The position numbers were made by a program, and so were the translations under genes. The notes under the pieces are model-generated. The model did not search any database, was not told the DNA's origin, and saw only the letters and a list, made by a program, of their open reading frames with translations. A DNA stretch of 36,413 nt from Bradyrhizobium pachyrhizi. GTDB taxonomy: Bacteria > Pseudomonadota > Alphaproteobacteria > Rhizobiales > Xanthobacteraceae. Shown in pieces: positions 23,863 to 30,986 of the stretch. The DNA lies in assembly GCF_001189245.1 (NCBI RefSeq), contig NZ_LFIQ01000057.1:106615-143027 (forward strand), in the 5' to 3' direction. Position 1 is the first letter of the stretch. The number at the start of each line of letters is the position of its first letter.

Positions 23863-24672
23863 TCACGGCAAAGGACGGCTGCGAAAATGCTCGACAATGC
23901 GTGCATGACGTTCGCGTCCTGCTGCCACCAGCACCCCATGCGTCACCTCCCGGCGATTGTACTCAATCGCGTCCCCCGAGAGCGCGGTCATCTTACCACC
24001 CGCTTCCTGCACGATCAAATTCGCGGCGGCAAGATCCCAGTCGCGGCTTTGCCCGCCTGCAAAGGCCGCGTCAAGTCGACCTTGTGCTACACGGCACAGC
24101 CGTAGCGCCAGCGATCCGATCCGCGGATAGAGCGTGATCTCGTCCGGCGTCGGGCTGAGCCGCTGCACCAGCGGCTTCGGTCCCGCCATCCGCGGAAAGT
24201 TGAAATCGGTGCCTGCGGTTGCATGCACCGCGCCGTCGTTCAGGGTGGCGCCCTGTCCGCGGGCGGCGAAGAAGAATTCCTCGCTGACCGGCGCATACAC
24301 CGCCGCGAGCACCGGCGTTGCATTTTCAACCAGCGCCACACTGACGCACCAGTCCTCGCGGCCGGCGAGATAGGCGCGGGTGCCATCGATCGGATCGACG
24401 ATCCAGGTGAAGCGCCTGCCGAGGCGGGCGTCGTTGTCGGCGCTCTCTTCCGACAGCCAGCCGTAGCCAGGCGTTGCCGAACGCAGCTGCTGCTCCAGCA
24501 GGTCGTTGACCGCGATGTCGGCCTCGGAGACCGGCGAGGACGCACCCTTGATCCAGTTCTTCAATTCGGTGCGGAACAGCGACGATGCGAGCCGGCCCGC
24601 TTCCTGCACCGATCTGGTCAGCAAGGCGGCATCGCGCGCCTTGGTCCAGTCGTCCGTATCAGCGTCCGCCAA
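23863..24672 (-). CDS. Inositol monophosphatase-family phosphatase, CysQ-like (3'(2'),5'-bisphosphate nucleotidase)
   Basis: A 269-residue protein. The start is TTG 24672, overlapping the 3' end of pmbA by 14 nt; no nearby ATG exists. Metal-binding motifs of the FIG superfamily are intact: GWLSEESADN (Glu), WIVDPIDGTRAYLAG (D-x-I-D-G-T) and SRDWDLAAANLIVQEAGG (W-D). These enzymes remove phosphate from 3'-phosphoadenosine 5'-phosphate, inositol phosphates or similar, using Mg2+ and inhibited by Li+. In rhizobia the copy in the pmbA-waaA operon is usually annotated as CysQ-like. The exact substrate cannot be read from the sequence. Confidence 0.88.
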   Translation of the reverse strand: MADADTDDWTKARDAALLTRSVQEAGRLASSLFRTELKNWIKGASSPVSEADIAVNDLLEQQLRSATPGYGWLSEESADNDARLGRRFTWIVDPIDGTRAYLAGREDWCVSVALVENATPVLAAVYAPVSEEFFFAARGQGATLNDGAVHATAGTDFNFPRMAGPKPLVQRLSPTPDEITLYPRIGSLALRLCRVAQGRLDAAFAGGQSRDWDLAAANLIVQEAGGKMTALSGDAIEYNRREVTHGVLVAAGRERHARIVEHFRSRPLP

Positions 24673-26047
24673 GCGTCAGGCCCTCGATGCGCAAGGTCGG
24701 CGAATTGACGCCGTAGCGGAATTCCAGATCGTTGGCGGCGACCAGCGACTTGAACATCGGCAGCAGATGGCCGGCGATGGTCACTTCGCTGACCGGATAG
24801 GTGATCTCGCCGTTCTCGATCCAGAAGCCGGACGCGCCGCGGCTGTAATCGCCGGTCACGCCGTTGACGCCGGAGCCGATCAGGTCGGTGACATAGAAGC
24901 CCTGCTTGATGTCGGAGATCAGCTCCTTCGGCGTCACCGCACCCGGCTCGAGATGCAGATTATACGTTCCGGGCGACGGCGAGGACGACACGCCGCGATG
25001 CGCATGCCCCGTCGTCACCAGGCCGAGCTCGCGCGCGGTCGCCGAATCCAGCACCCAGGTGGTAAGCACGCCCGCATCGATCAGCGCCGTCTTCTTCACC
25101 CTGACGCCCTCGGCATCGAAGGTCTGCGAGCGCAGGCCGCGCACGCGCAAGGGATCGTCGATGATGCGGATGTCCCTGGAGAACAGCTGCTCGCCGAGCT
25201 TGTCCTTCAGGAAACTGGTCTTGCGCGCGATCGAGGCGCCGTTGATGGCGCCGACCAGATGGCCGACGATCGAGCCGGCGACCCGCGGATCGAACACCAC
25301 CGGCACCTTGCAGGTCTCGACCTTGCGCGGATTCGACCGCGCCACCGCGCGCTCCCCGGCCTTGCGACCAACGGTAGCAGGTGAATCGAGGTCGGAGGCA
25401 TGCGGCGCGCTGGTGAAATCATAGTCGCGCTCCATGCCGGTGCCCTCACCGGAAATCGCCGTCGTCGAGATGCCGTGGCTGGAGCGCAGATAAGAACCGT
25501 GGAAGCCGGTCGACGTCACCAGCACCATGCCGCCGATCCCGGTCGAGGCCGACGCGCCGCCGGACTTCGTGACACCCTTGACCGCGAGCGCCGCAGCCTC
25601 CGCTTCGATCGCGCGCTGCTCCAGTTCGGCCGTGCTCGGAACCTTGCGATCGAGCAGATCGAGATCAGGGAAATCGTGGGCGTGGAGCGCCGGATCGGCA
25701 AGACCGACATATTTGTCGTCCGGCGCCACGCGCGCCATCGCGACCGCACGCTCGGCAAGCTTGGCGACCCCGTCGCCGCTGACGTCATTGGTCGACACCA
25801 CCGCCTGGCGGTGTCCGACGAACACCCGCAGGCCGACGTCATCGCCTTCCGAGCGCTCGGTTTCCTCGACGCGGCCGTCGCGCACCTCGACGCCCTGCGA
25901 GACGCCGCGCACCGCGATGGCATCGGCCGCATCGGCCCCCGCGCGCTTTGCGGCATCGACCAGGCGCTGTGCAAGGTCGCTCAGGCCCGATTGGTCGAAC
26001 AGATCGGAGCTATCGCCGTGTCGCGATGCAGATGGTGAAGAGTTCAC
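24659..26047 (-). CDS. pmbA: TldD/PmbA family protein (TldE-type metalloprotease subunit)
   Basis: A 462-residue protein starting at GTG 26047. It has the family layout: N-terminal EVRDGRVEETERSEGDDVGLRVFVG, a central KVPVVFDPRVAGSIVGHL with AINGASIARKTSFLKDKLGEQ, and C-terminal GVNGVTGDYSRGASGFWIENGEI. PmbA (TldE) has no HExxxH; the active TldD partner does, and is not in this window. The TldD-TldE pair degrades unfolded peptides and matures microcin-like peptides. First gene of the operon going through cysQ-like, DUF4170, acyltransferase, waaA and lpxK, an order common in rhizobia with no obvious functional link to lipid A. Confidence 0.93.
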   Translation of the reverse strand: MNSSPSASRHGDSSDLFDQSGLSDLAQRLVDAAKRAGADAADAIAVRGVSQGVEVRDGRVEETERSEGDDVGLRVFVGHRQAVVSTNDVSGDGVAKLAERAVAMARVAPDDKYVGLADPALHAHDFPDLDLLDRKVPSTAELEQRAIEAEAAALAVKGVTKSGGASASTGIGGMVLVTSTGFHGSYLRSSHGISTTAISGEGTGMERDYDFTSAPHASDLDSPATVGRKAGERAVARSNPRKVETCKVPVVFDPRVAGSIVGHLVGAINGASIARKTSFLKDKLGEQLFSRDIRIIDDPLRVRGLRSQTFDAEGVRVKKTALIDAGVLTTWVLDSATARELGLVTTGHAHRGVSSSPSPGTYNLHLEPGAVTPKELISDIKQGFYVTDLIGSGVNGVTGDYSRGASGFWIENGEITYPVSEVTIAGHLLPMFKSLVAANDLEFRYGVNSPTLRIEGLTLGGR

Positions 26048-26288
26048 GAACGAATTCCTGCGGATTGAGGGGGGCCCGGAACGAGGTCGACAGATCCACC
26101 AGATGTGCCGGTTTCACAGGGATTTCAAGCACTTTGCGCCGGCAGGCAACAAAGATTTGAGTGATCGGGGCAAGGCTTCGTCAATCATGCGGGCCAACCT
26201 CTTGTCAATCATGGCACGAGGTGAGGAGGGATTAACCAGGCTTTTTAAGGGGGAACGGACATCGCTCGGCTAGGCTCTCACCCAACGA

Positions 26289-26306
26289 CCGGGAACAAAA
26301 TCCCGG
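26289..26306 (+). promoter_or_regulatory. Perfect hairpin in the leader of the DUF6101 gene
   Basis: CCGGGA (26289-26294) pairs with TCCCGG (26301-26306) around the loop ACAAAA. It ends about 4 nt before the presumed ribosome-binding site (GGGGAG, 26308-26313) of the downstream gene and could influence translation. Confidence 0.35.
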
Positions 26307-26321
26307 CGGGGAGACAGAGCT

Positions 26322-26846
26322 TTGAGGCGTCAAACACCAACAAGCGGAATCAATTCCGCCGGGTCGAGCTGCGCATTGCGGCTCGACCCTCTTTCCCTTC
26401 CGCTCAGCTTCCACGCGCAGGACGCGCGTGCGGATGGCGGCATGCGGCAGGTTGAGCTTCATCGCGAACATGTCGTGCTGCGCCGTGCCGTTCTCGGCAT
26501 GCGGATGGCGGTCAATGTTCGCGTCAGCGACTTTCTCGGCGTCGCGGTGCGCGGCATCGACGACGCGCAGATGCTGGTGCTGGTTCACCGCGATCCCGCG
26601 CTCAGCATTCCGCTCGGCTCCAGTTCGGACGCCGAGGAGATCAGCTCCGCCTGGCAGATGTGGAGCGACATCTTCCGTCTCCCGCAACTGACCGAGCCGG
26701 CGCCGCGGACGCCCTCGCCGCGCCGCCGTCGCCGCAACGCGATCCGCGCGCGGAGACCCAAATTCCTGGTCCGCCGCCGCGCCGGTGTCAGCCGTAACGG
26801 CACCAGCGTACATCGCGGCGAACGCGAGATCATCGCGCGGGATTGA
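26322..26846 (+). CDS. DUF6101-like conserved protein, unknown function
   Basis: A 174-residue protein. The start is TTG 26322, eight nt after a GGGGAG box. The N-terminus SGINSAGSSCALRLDPLSLPLSFHAQDARADGGMRQVELHREHVVLRRAVLGMRMAVNVRVSDFLGVAVRG is what I recall of the DUF6101 family restricted to Rhizobiales, followed by a segment on PALSIPLGSSSDAEEI and a very basic tail (about 132-155, RRRRRNAIRARRPKF). No signal or membrane segment. The tail suggests nucleic acid or phosphate binding but this is unproven. Divergent from pmbA, and followed by repeat elements. Function not known. Confidence 0.75.
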   Translation: MRRQTPTSGINSAGSSCALRLDPLSLPLSFHAQDARADGGMRQVELHREHVVLRRAVLGMRMAVNVRVSDFLGVAVRGIDDAQMLVLVHRDPALSIPLGSSSDAEEISSAWQMWSDIFRLPQLTEPAPRTPSPRRRRRNAIRARRPKFLVRRRAGVSRNGTSVHRGEREIIARD

Positions 26847-26886
26847 GTTCGGCGTTTCTTCGCACGCAGCTTGCCTCACAACGGTT

Positions 26887-27008
26887 GTCGTCCCTGCGAA
26901 AGCAGGGACCCATACGCCGCGGCTTTCGTTGTTGAAGGGACTCGTCGCTCCGGCATCGTCAACCAATAACCATTTGTGGTTATGGGTCCCTGCTTTCGCA
27001 GGGACGAC
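26887..27008. repeat. MITE-like palindromic repeat (GTCGTCCC family), copy b, intact
   Basis: A 122 bp unit with perfect 28 bp terminal inverted repeats (26887-26914 and 26981-27008). Each end contains the self-complementary 20-mer GTCCCTGCGAAAGCAGGGAC (top strand at the left end, bottom strand at the right) followed by CCATA. An internal AACCA..TGGTT stem lies near the right end. It has no open reading frame of note. Related copies are at 8776-8941 and 36296-36413. Confidence 0.9.
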
Positions 27009-27116
27009 GATGAGGATGGGTCTCGATTCATCGTCTCACACCACGCGGTGTCATCACCCGCGCATGCGTGATTTGTCGCACCTCTCGCCGTCATTTCGAG
27101 CTGCGTAGGATGGGTA

Positions 27117-27184
27117 GAGCGAAGCGAAACCCATCTCTTGTCCTGCGGCGAGAATGATGGGTATCGCTTCGCTCCACCCATCCT
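27117..27184. repeat. Inverted-repeat element (AGGATGGGT family)
   Basis: A 68 bp element with ends AGGATGGGT (27117-27125) and ACCCATCCT (27176-27184). Each half also carries a GAAGCG/CGCTTC block and a CCCATC/GATGGG block, so the two halves are near mirror images. It ends 10 nt from the ubiA stop and may act as a terminator for either gene. Confidence 0.75.
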
Positions 27185-27193
27185 GCGAAGTCA

Positions 27194-28126
27194 TCACGCC
27201 GCGCGCAGCACCGCGTCGACGACCAGGCTCGCGAACAGGATCAAGCCGGCGTCGCGGTTGGACTTGAAGATGCGCAGGCAGAGCGCGCCATCGCCGATGT
27301 CGAGCCGCCGGACCTGCCAGGCGAGATGCAACGCGAACGCCGCTAGCCCGATCCAGGCCGGCCACCGCGCCCCCGCGAGTGCGAACGCCACGCCGATCAA
27401 GAGCACGGCGAGACCATAGAAGATCACGAGCGCACGATGGGTGCGTGCACCGAACAGGCGCGCGGTGGATTTGACGCCGATCAGCGCATCATCCTCGGCG
27501 TCCTGATGGGCGTAGATGGTGTCGTAGGCGATCACCCAGGCGATCGATCCGGCGTAGAGCGCAATCGCGGTCGCATCGATGCGCTCGAGCGTCACCGCAA
27601 ATCCCATCAGCGCGCCGTAGGAGAAGGCAAGGCCGAGCACGACCTGCGGCCACCAGGTGATCCGCTTCATGAACGGGTAGATCGCGACGATCAGAAGCGA
27701 GGCGATGCCGGTCAACACCGCGAAGCGGTTGAACTGCAGCAGCACGAGAAGCCCGATCAGCGCCTGCAGGACCATGAAGACCACCGCCTGCGTCACCGTG
27801 ACCTGCCCGGCGGGGATCGGCCGCGACCGCGTGCGTTCGACCTTGGCGTCGAGATCGCGATCGGTGATGTCGTTCCAGGTGCAGCCGGCGCCGCGCATCA
27901 CAAAGGCGCCGATGAAGAACAGCAGGACCACGAGCGGCAGCGAGCGCACATCATGCGCGACGCCGGCGGCAAGCGCCGCCGACCACCAGCACGGCATCAA
28001 CAGCAGCCAGGAGCCGATCGGCCGGTCGTAGCGCGCAAGCCGCAGATAGGGCCGCGTCCAGACCGGCGCATGGGTATCCACCCAGTTGCCTGTGGAGTCG
28101 GCAACGCGGGTGGAGACATCGCTCAT
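27194..28126 (-). CDS. ubiA: 4-hydroxybenzoate polyprenyltransferase UbiA
   Basis: A 310-residue membrane prenyltransferase with about eight hydrophobic segments. The first Asp-rich motif is NDITDRDLDAKVERTRSRP (N85, D86, D89, D93), binding the diphosphate through Mg2+. The second is YDTIYAHQDAEDDALIGVKS. RYDRPIGSWLLLMPCWWSA at the N-terminus is typical of UbiA. It attaches the polyprenyl tail to 4-hydroxybenzoate in ubiquinone synthesis at the cytoplasmic membrane. It lies 10 nt after the secreted-protein gene on the same strand, so the two are probably co-transcribed. Confidence 0.95.
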   Translation of the reverse strand: MSDVSTRVADSTGNWVDTHAPVWTRPYLRLARYDRPIGSWLLLMPCWWSAALAAGVAHDVRSLPLVVLLFFIGAFVMRGAGCTWNDITDRDLDAKVERTRSRPIPAGQVTVTQAVVFMVLQALIGLLVLLQFNRFAVLTGIASLLIVAIYPFMKRITWWPQVVLGLAFSYGALMGFAVTLERIDATAIALYAGSIAWVIAYDTIYAHQDAEDDALIGVKSTARLFGARTHRALVIFYGLAVLLIGVAFALAGARWPAWIGLAAFALHLAWQVRRLDIGDGALCLRIFKSNRDAGLILFASLVVDAVLRAA

Positions 28127-28136
28127 GGGTGATCCA

Positions 28137-28868
28137 TCAACGGGTGAGGACGTTGCCGTTCAGCGTATCGAAGGTGCTGCCGCCCTTCTTGGTCGGCGTC
28201 GCTTCCGGCAGCGAGGCGGACGAACCGAGCACGTCGCTCAAGGTCGGCCCAGCAGGCCCACGCGGCTGCGCCGCCGCCTGCTCCGCGACGTTGCAGACCT
28301 TCTTCAGCAGCGCTTCGGTATTCTTGTGCCCTGCCTTGAGCTGGTCGGCGATCTGCGGCGGAATTCCGCACTTCGCCGCGTTGGTGTCGACATATTTGAT
28401 CATCTTGATCTCGGCCTGGCTGTAATTGCCGATCAGCTTGCAGGCCTCCTGGGGGCTGGCGTGGCGATCGCTCGCCGCCTTGATCGCCTTGCCGCGCTTC
28501 TCCGCATCCTCACGCAGCGGAGTGAAATTCTTCATGCAGGCGTCGCCGGCACCACCAGCTGCACCCGGCGGGGGCGGCGACGACAGCCCGCCACCGGCGA
28601 TGGGGGCCGCGCCATTGCTCGGAAATGCCGAGGGCGTGGCACCGACCCTGGCCGCCGGCGCGCCGTTGACCGGCGGGAATGCGGAATCGGAGGCGGTGCC
28701 GGCCTGGCTTGGACGCATGCCATTGACCGGCGGAAACGCGGGATCCGAGGCGGTGCCGGCCTTCCCTTGCTGATTGGGCAGCGGGGCCGGAAAGGCGCTC
28801 TGGGCGGCGGCCTGCCCCACGGACAGGGCGGTCGCGGCAACGGTCAGCACGATCAGTCGGCGGATCAT
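28137..28868 (-). CDS. Secreted repeat-containing protein, unknown function
   Basis: A 243-residue protein from ATG 28868, giving a signal peptide MIRRLIVLTVAATALSVGQA with cleavage after AAQ (23). Residues 37-86 hold short tandem repeats: AGTASDPAFPPVNG (37-50), AGTASDSAFPPVNG (56-69) and a shorter VGATPSAFPSNG (75-86). After a Pro/Gly linker comes a compact helical part (about 109-195) with four cysteines (111, 143, 167, 192), enough for two disulfides: CMKNFTPLREDAEKRGKAIK, then ACKLIGNYSQAEIKMIKYV and CGIPPQIADQLKAGHKN. I recognise it only as a conserved hypothetical of bradyrhizobia. It is periplasmic or secreted and co-directional with ubiA, 10 nt upstream of it. Confidence 0.8.
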   Translation of the reverse strand: MIRRLIVLTVAATALSVGQAAAQSAFPAPLPNQQGKAGTASDPAFPPVNGMRPSQAGTASDSAFPPVNGAPAARVGATPSAFPSNGAAPIAGGGLSSPPPPGAAGGAGDACMKNFTPLREDAEKRGKAIKAASDRHASPQEACKLIGNYSQAEIKMIKYVDTNAAKCGIPPQIADQLKAGHKNTEALLKKVCNVAEQAAAQPRGPAGPTLSDVLGSSASLPEATPTKKGGSTFDTLNGNVLTR

Positions 28869-29300
28869 CGAGGGTGTTTCTCCGGCAAAAGGTCCAGGCA
28901 ACCCCAGCGCAACAAAAACGAAGCAACGAATTTTGGGGGCGTTTTACGATTCCTGTGAGGCCTTAACAACCCGTGGATTTGGGCGACAGCGCGGCGTAGG
29001 GCCACACCGGCCACATTAAATTGTTCCCCGATTCTAAGCCTTTAGGCTACGAACGGCGGTAAAATGGACCATCAAATTTGCCTGAACAGGATTTTCGGCA
29101 AGGCCCCGGTTTGGATTTATGGGCCCACGCCGCGGGCGACCGAAATGCAAAAGGGACCGCGTGCAAGCGGCCCCTTGGACTAAAGAAATGACTTGGTGAC
29201 AGAAGCAATATATCGACGCTCAATATTACCTGGCTGGCGAGTTCCTGAGGAGTCCGCGGGATTACGGTGTCGCGCAGTTTGGTAAACTTGCCACACCGCA
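28869..29300. other. AT-richer non-coding region between divergent genes
   Basis: This 432 bp region separates the secreted-protein gene (minus) and rsmE (plus). It is noticeably less GC-rich than the rest of the window and contains small stems: GCC TTTA GGC near 29038-29047 and TTGCC...GGCAA around 29079-29102. It also holds the terminator-like structure at 29149-29176. No supported protein-coding frame. It should contain the promoters of both flanking genes; I could not locate them with confidence. Confidence 0.6.
29149..29176 (-). terminator. Minus-strand Rho-independent terminator without an annotated upstream gene
   Basis: On the minus strand AAGGGGCCGC, loop TTGCAC, GCGGTCCCTT then TTTGCATTT. 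The 10 bp stem includes one G-U pair on the minus RNA, which would be an A-C mismatch on the plus RNA, and the U run follows only on the minus side. So the minus strand is the functional one. No minus-strand gene lies upstream of it (rsmE runs the other way), which suggests a short untranslated transcript. Confidence 0.55.
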
Positions 29301-30068
29301 ATGAAGCCGCCGGACATGCCTGGACTCGATTTCCGCAGCCCCCGCCTGTTTGTCGACGCCCCACTCGGCGCCGGCGCAACCGTTCCGCTCGAACGCGATC
29401 AGAGCAACTATCTCGGCAACGTGCTGCGGCTCGGCGCCGGCGACAGCGTGCTGGTGTTCAACGGGCGTGACGGCGAATGGCGCGCCGGGATTTCCGGCCG
29501 CAAGCGCCCCGACACGCTGACGGTCGCGGCACAGACCCGCGCACAGGACCGTCTGCCCGACGTCACCTATGTGTTCGCGCCGCTGAAGCATGCGCGGCTC
29601 GATTACATGGTGCAGAAGGCGGTCGAGATGGGCGCCGCGCGGCTGGTGCCGGTGCTGACACGCTTCACCCAGGTGTCGCGGGTCAACGGCGAGCGGATGC
29701 GCGCCAATGTGGTCGAGGCCGCCGAGCAATGCGGGATCATCTCGCTTGCCGAGGTCGCCGACCCCCTGCCCCTCGAACGTTTCCTGGCAGGCCGCGACCC
29801 GGCGCGGCTGCTGGTGTTTTGCGACGAGGCGGCCGAAGTCGAAAGCCCGGTGCAGGCGCTGGCGGCGGCAACGGCTGCGAATGCCGGGATCGATGTCCTC
29901 ATCGGCCCGGAAGGCGGCTTCGCCGAGGAAGAGCGCACGCTGCTGCTGCGCCAGCCCGCGATCCTCCGCCTCGCCCTCGGCCCGCGCATCCTGCGCGCCG
30001 ACACCGCCGCGGTCGCCGCGCTTGCGCTGGTGCAGGCCGCACTGGGGGACTGGAGAGGTAACGGCTAA
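29301..30068 (+). CDS. rsmE: 16S rRNA (uracil1498-N3)-methyltransferase RsmE
   Basis: A 255-residue SPOUT-class methyltransferase. It begins with a PUA-like domain (SPRLFVDAPLGAGATVPLERDQSNYLGNVLRLGAGD) and ends with the knotted SAM site: DVLIGPEGGFAEEE and LRLALGPRILRADTAAVAALAL. YMVQKAVEMGAARLVPVLTRF and NVVEAAEQCGI are further family marks. It methylates U1498 of 16S rRNA on the assembled 30S subunit. The start is ATG 29301 or ATG 29316; the latter (MPGLDFRSPRLFVD) is closer to relatives. The stop codon TAA (30066-30068) is supplied by copy C of the 104 bp repeat. Confidence 0.95.
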   Translation: MKPPDMPGLDFRSPRLFVDAPLGAGATVPLERDQSNYLGNVLRLGAGDSVLVFNGRDGEWRAGISGRKRPDTLTVAAQTRAQDRLPDVTYVFAPLKHARLDYMVQKAVEMGAARLVPVLTRFTQVSRVNGERMRANVVEAAEQCGIISLAEVADPLPLERFLAGRDPARLLVFCDEAAEVESPVQALAAATAANAGIDVLIGPEGGFAEEERTLLLRQPAILRLALGPRILRADTAAVAALALVQAALGDWRGNG

Positions 30069-30169
30069 AGCATGATCCGGAAAAGTGCGAAGCGGTTTTC
30101 CGAAAAGATCATGCTCAAACAAAAGGCCAAAGCGCGATGACGATTCAACCTAATCTCATCGCGCTTTAG
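30066..30169 (+). repeat. Two-hairpin intergenic repeat, copy C
   Basis: Nearly identical to copy A (2243-2346): TAAAGCATGATCCGG, the GGAAAA/TTTTCC inner stem, GATCATGC, the CAAACAAAAGGCC linker, then AAAGCGCGATGA...TCATCGCGCTTT and G. Its first three bases are the rsmE stop codon. The only clear difference from copy A in the first arm is GATCCGG instead of GATCGGG. Confidence 0.9.
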
Positions 30170-30193
30170 CCGGAATGGCGGTCCGCAATCCGT

Positions 30194-30496
30194 CTATTCG
30201 CCGGACAAATCCAGCTCCCCAAGAGACCGCGCGGCATCGATGACGCGCATGATGCGCACGCCGCCTGGCATCATCTCGTACAGCACCAGCCAGCGCGAAA
30301 TCACCAGCATCCTCGCACCATCGGCGATGTCGGGACGCGCCGGCCCCGATTCAGGGAATTGCGCCAACTGACCACACCGCGCTTCAATACGATCGATCCA
30401 ATGGTCTGCCGTCGCGGGCCCCTTGTCGGATGCGATGAGAAGCCAGATTTCGGCGAGATCGCTCTGCGCGAGCCGGGAAAGGCGAACCTCTCCCAA
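30194..30496 (-). CDS. RelE/ParE-family toxin
   Basis: A 100-residue protein with the RelE/ParE pattern: VRLSRLAQSDLAEIWLLIASDKGPATADHWIDRIEARCGQLAQFPESGPARPDI then LVISRWLVLYEMMPGGVRIMRVIDAARSL. The probable start is TTG 30496, one nt after the antitoxin stop, with the ribosome-binding site inside the antitoxin end; no ATG is available. ParE toxins act on DNA gyrase and RelE on ribosome-bound mRNA; the sequence resembles ParE more, but the target is not certain. It would be neutralised by the upstream-encoded ParD-like protein. Confidence 0.88.
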   Translation of the reverse strand: MGEVRLSRLAQSDLAEIWLLIASDKGPATADHWIDRIEARCGQLAQFPESGPARPDIADGARMLVISRWLVLYEMMPGGVRIMRVIDAARSLGELDLSGE

Positions 30497-30497
30497 T

Positions 30498-30749
30498 TTA
30501 CTTGCCCGCTGCCTTCAACCGGGCTCGCCCCTGCGCCTTGATCTCGGCAAAATCAGCCGGTCCAGCGTCGCCACTTGCCTGTCCCGCCGCCCAGGCATTG
30601 CGAAGGAACGCCAATCGCGCCTCTTCCGTCTGCTCCATGATCCGCAGCGCCTCCCGCACGACCTCGCTTGCCGAGGTGTAGCGGCCGCTCGCAACCTTGG
30701 TTTTGACGAACTCGCTCAGCTCATCGGTCAATGAGACGTTCATGTTCAT
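30498..30749 (-). CDS. ParD-like antitoxin (CopG/ribbon-helix-helix)
   Basis: An 83-residue protein from ATG 30749, preceded by AGGGAGAG. MNMNVSLTDELSEFVKTKVASGRYTSASEVVREALRIME is a typical ParD ribbon-helix-helix N-terminus (DNA binding), and the C-terminal half (EEARLAFLRNAWAAGQASGDAGPADFAEIKAQGRARLKA) is the toxin-wrapping tail. Antitoxin first, toxin second, is the standard order. It probably represses its own promoter, which overlaps an inverted repeat. A second in-frame ATG two codons later (30743) is an alternative start. Confidence 0.9.
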   Translation of the reverse strand: MNMNVSLTDELSEFVKTKVASGRYTSASEVVREALRIMEQTEEARLAFLRNAWAAGQASGDAGPADFAEIKAQGRARLKAAGK

Positions 30750-30770
30750 GGTGGAACTCTCCCTACCCCA

Positions 30771-30799
30771 ATTATGGGAGCGACCACAGACTTTAGCAA
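30771..30799 (-). promoter_or_regulatory. Promoter of the parDE-like operon with overlapping inverted repeat
   Basis: On the minus strand, TTGCTA (-35, 30794-30799), a 17 nt spacer and CATAAT (-10, 30771-30776), about 20 nt upstream of the antitoxin ATG. The -10 lies inside CCCATAATTGGG, an inverted repeat (CCCA N4 TGGG) that is a good candidate for autorepression by the ParD dimer. Confidence 0.6.
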
Positions 30800-30986
30800 T
30801 ATTTGCCATCAGCATCGAACGTTCCGGTTTCGCCTAGCCAAGCCGTCGTAAAATCGTTAACGCACGCAATCATTAAGCCACTTGGCCGATCGCGGTCGAA
30901 ACCCCGATCCGGCCATGGTAAGGGCTGCCCCGAACCACCCTTGGAACCCGCGCCGGAACCTGGTCCGGACCTAGTTGGACGTCGAG

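Larger units (their letters stand above)
26847..27193. other. Intergenic region filled with repeat elements
   Basis: This 347 bp gap between the convergent DUF6101 and ubiA genes holds the 122 bp MITE-like unit (26887-27008), about 100 bp of sequence in which I see nothing, and a second inverted-repeat element (27117-27184). No coding sequence is supported. Confidence 0.7.

Noticed and set aside
26188..26273. A 28-codon frame (MRANLLSIM start) ahead of the DUF6101 gene
   Set aside because: It has no clear ribosome-binding site and no recognised homologue; a leader peptide is possible but not supported.
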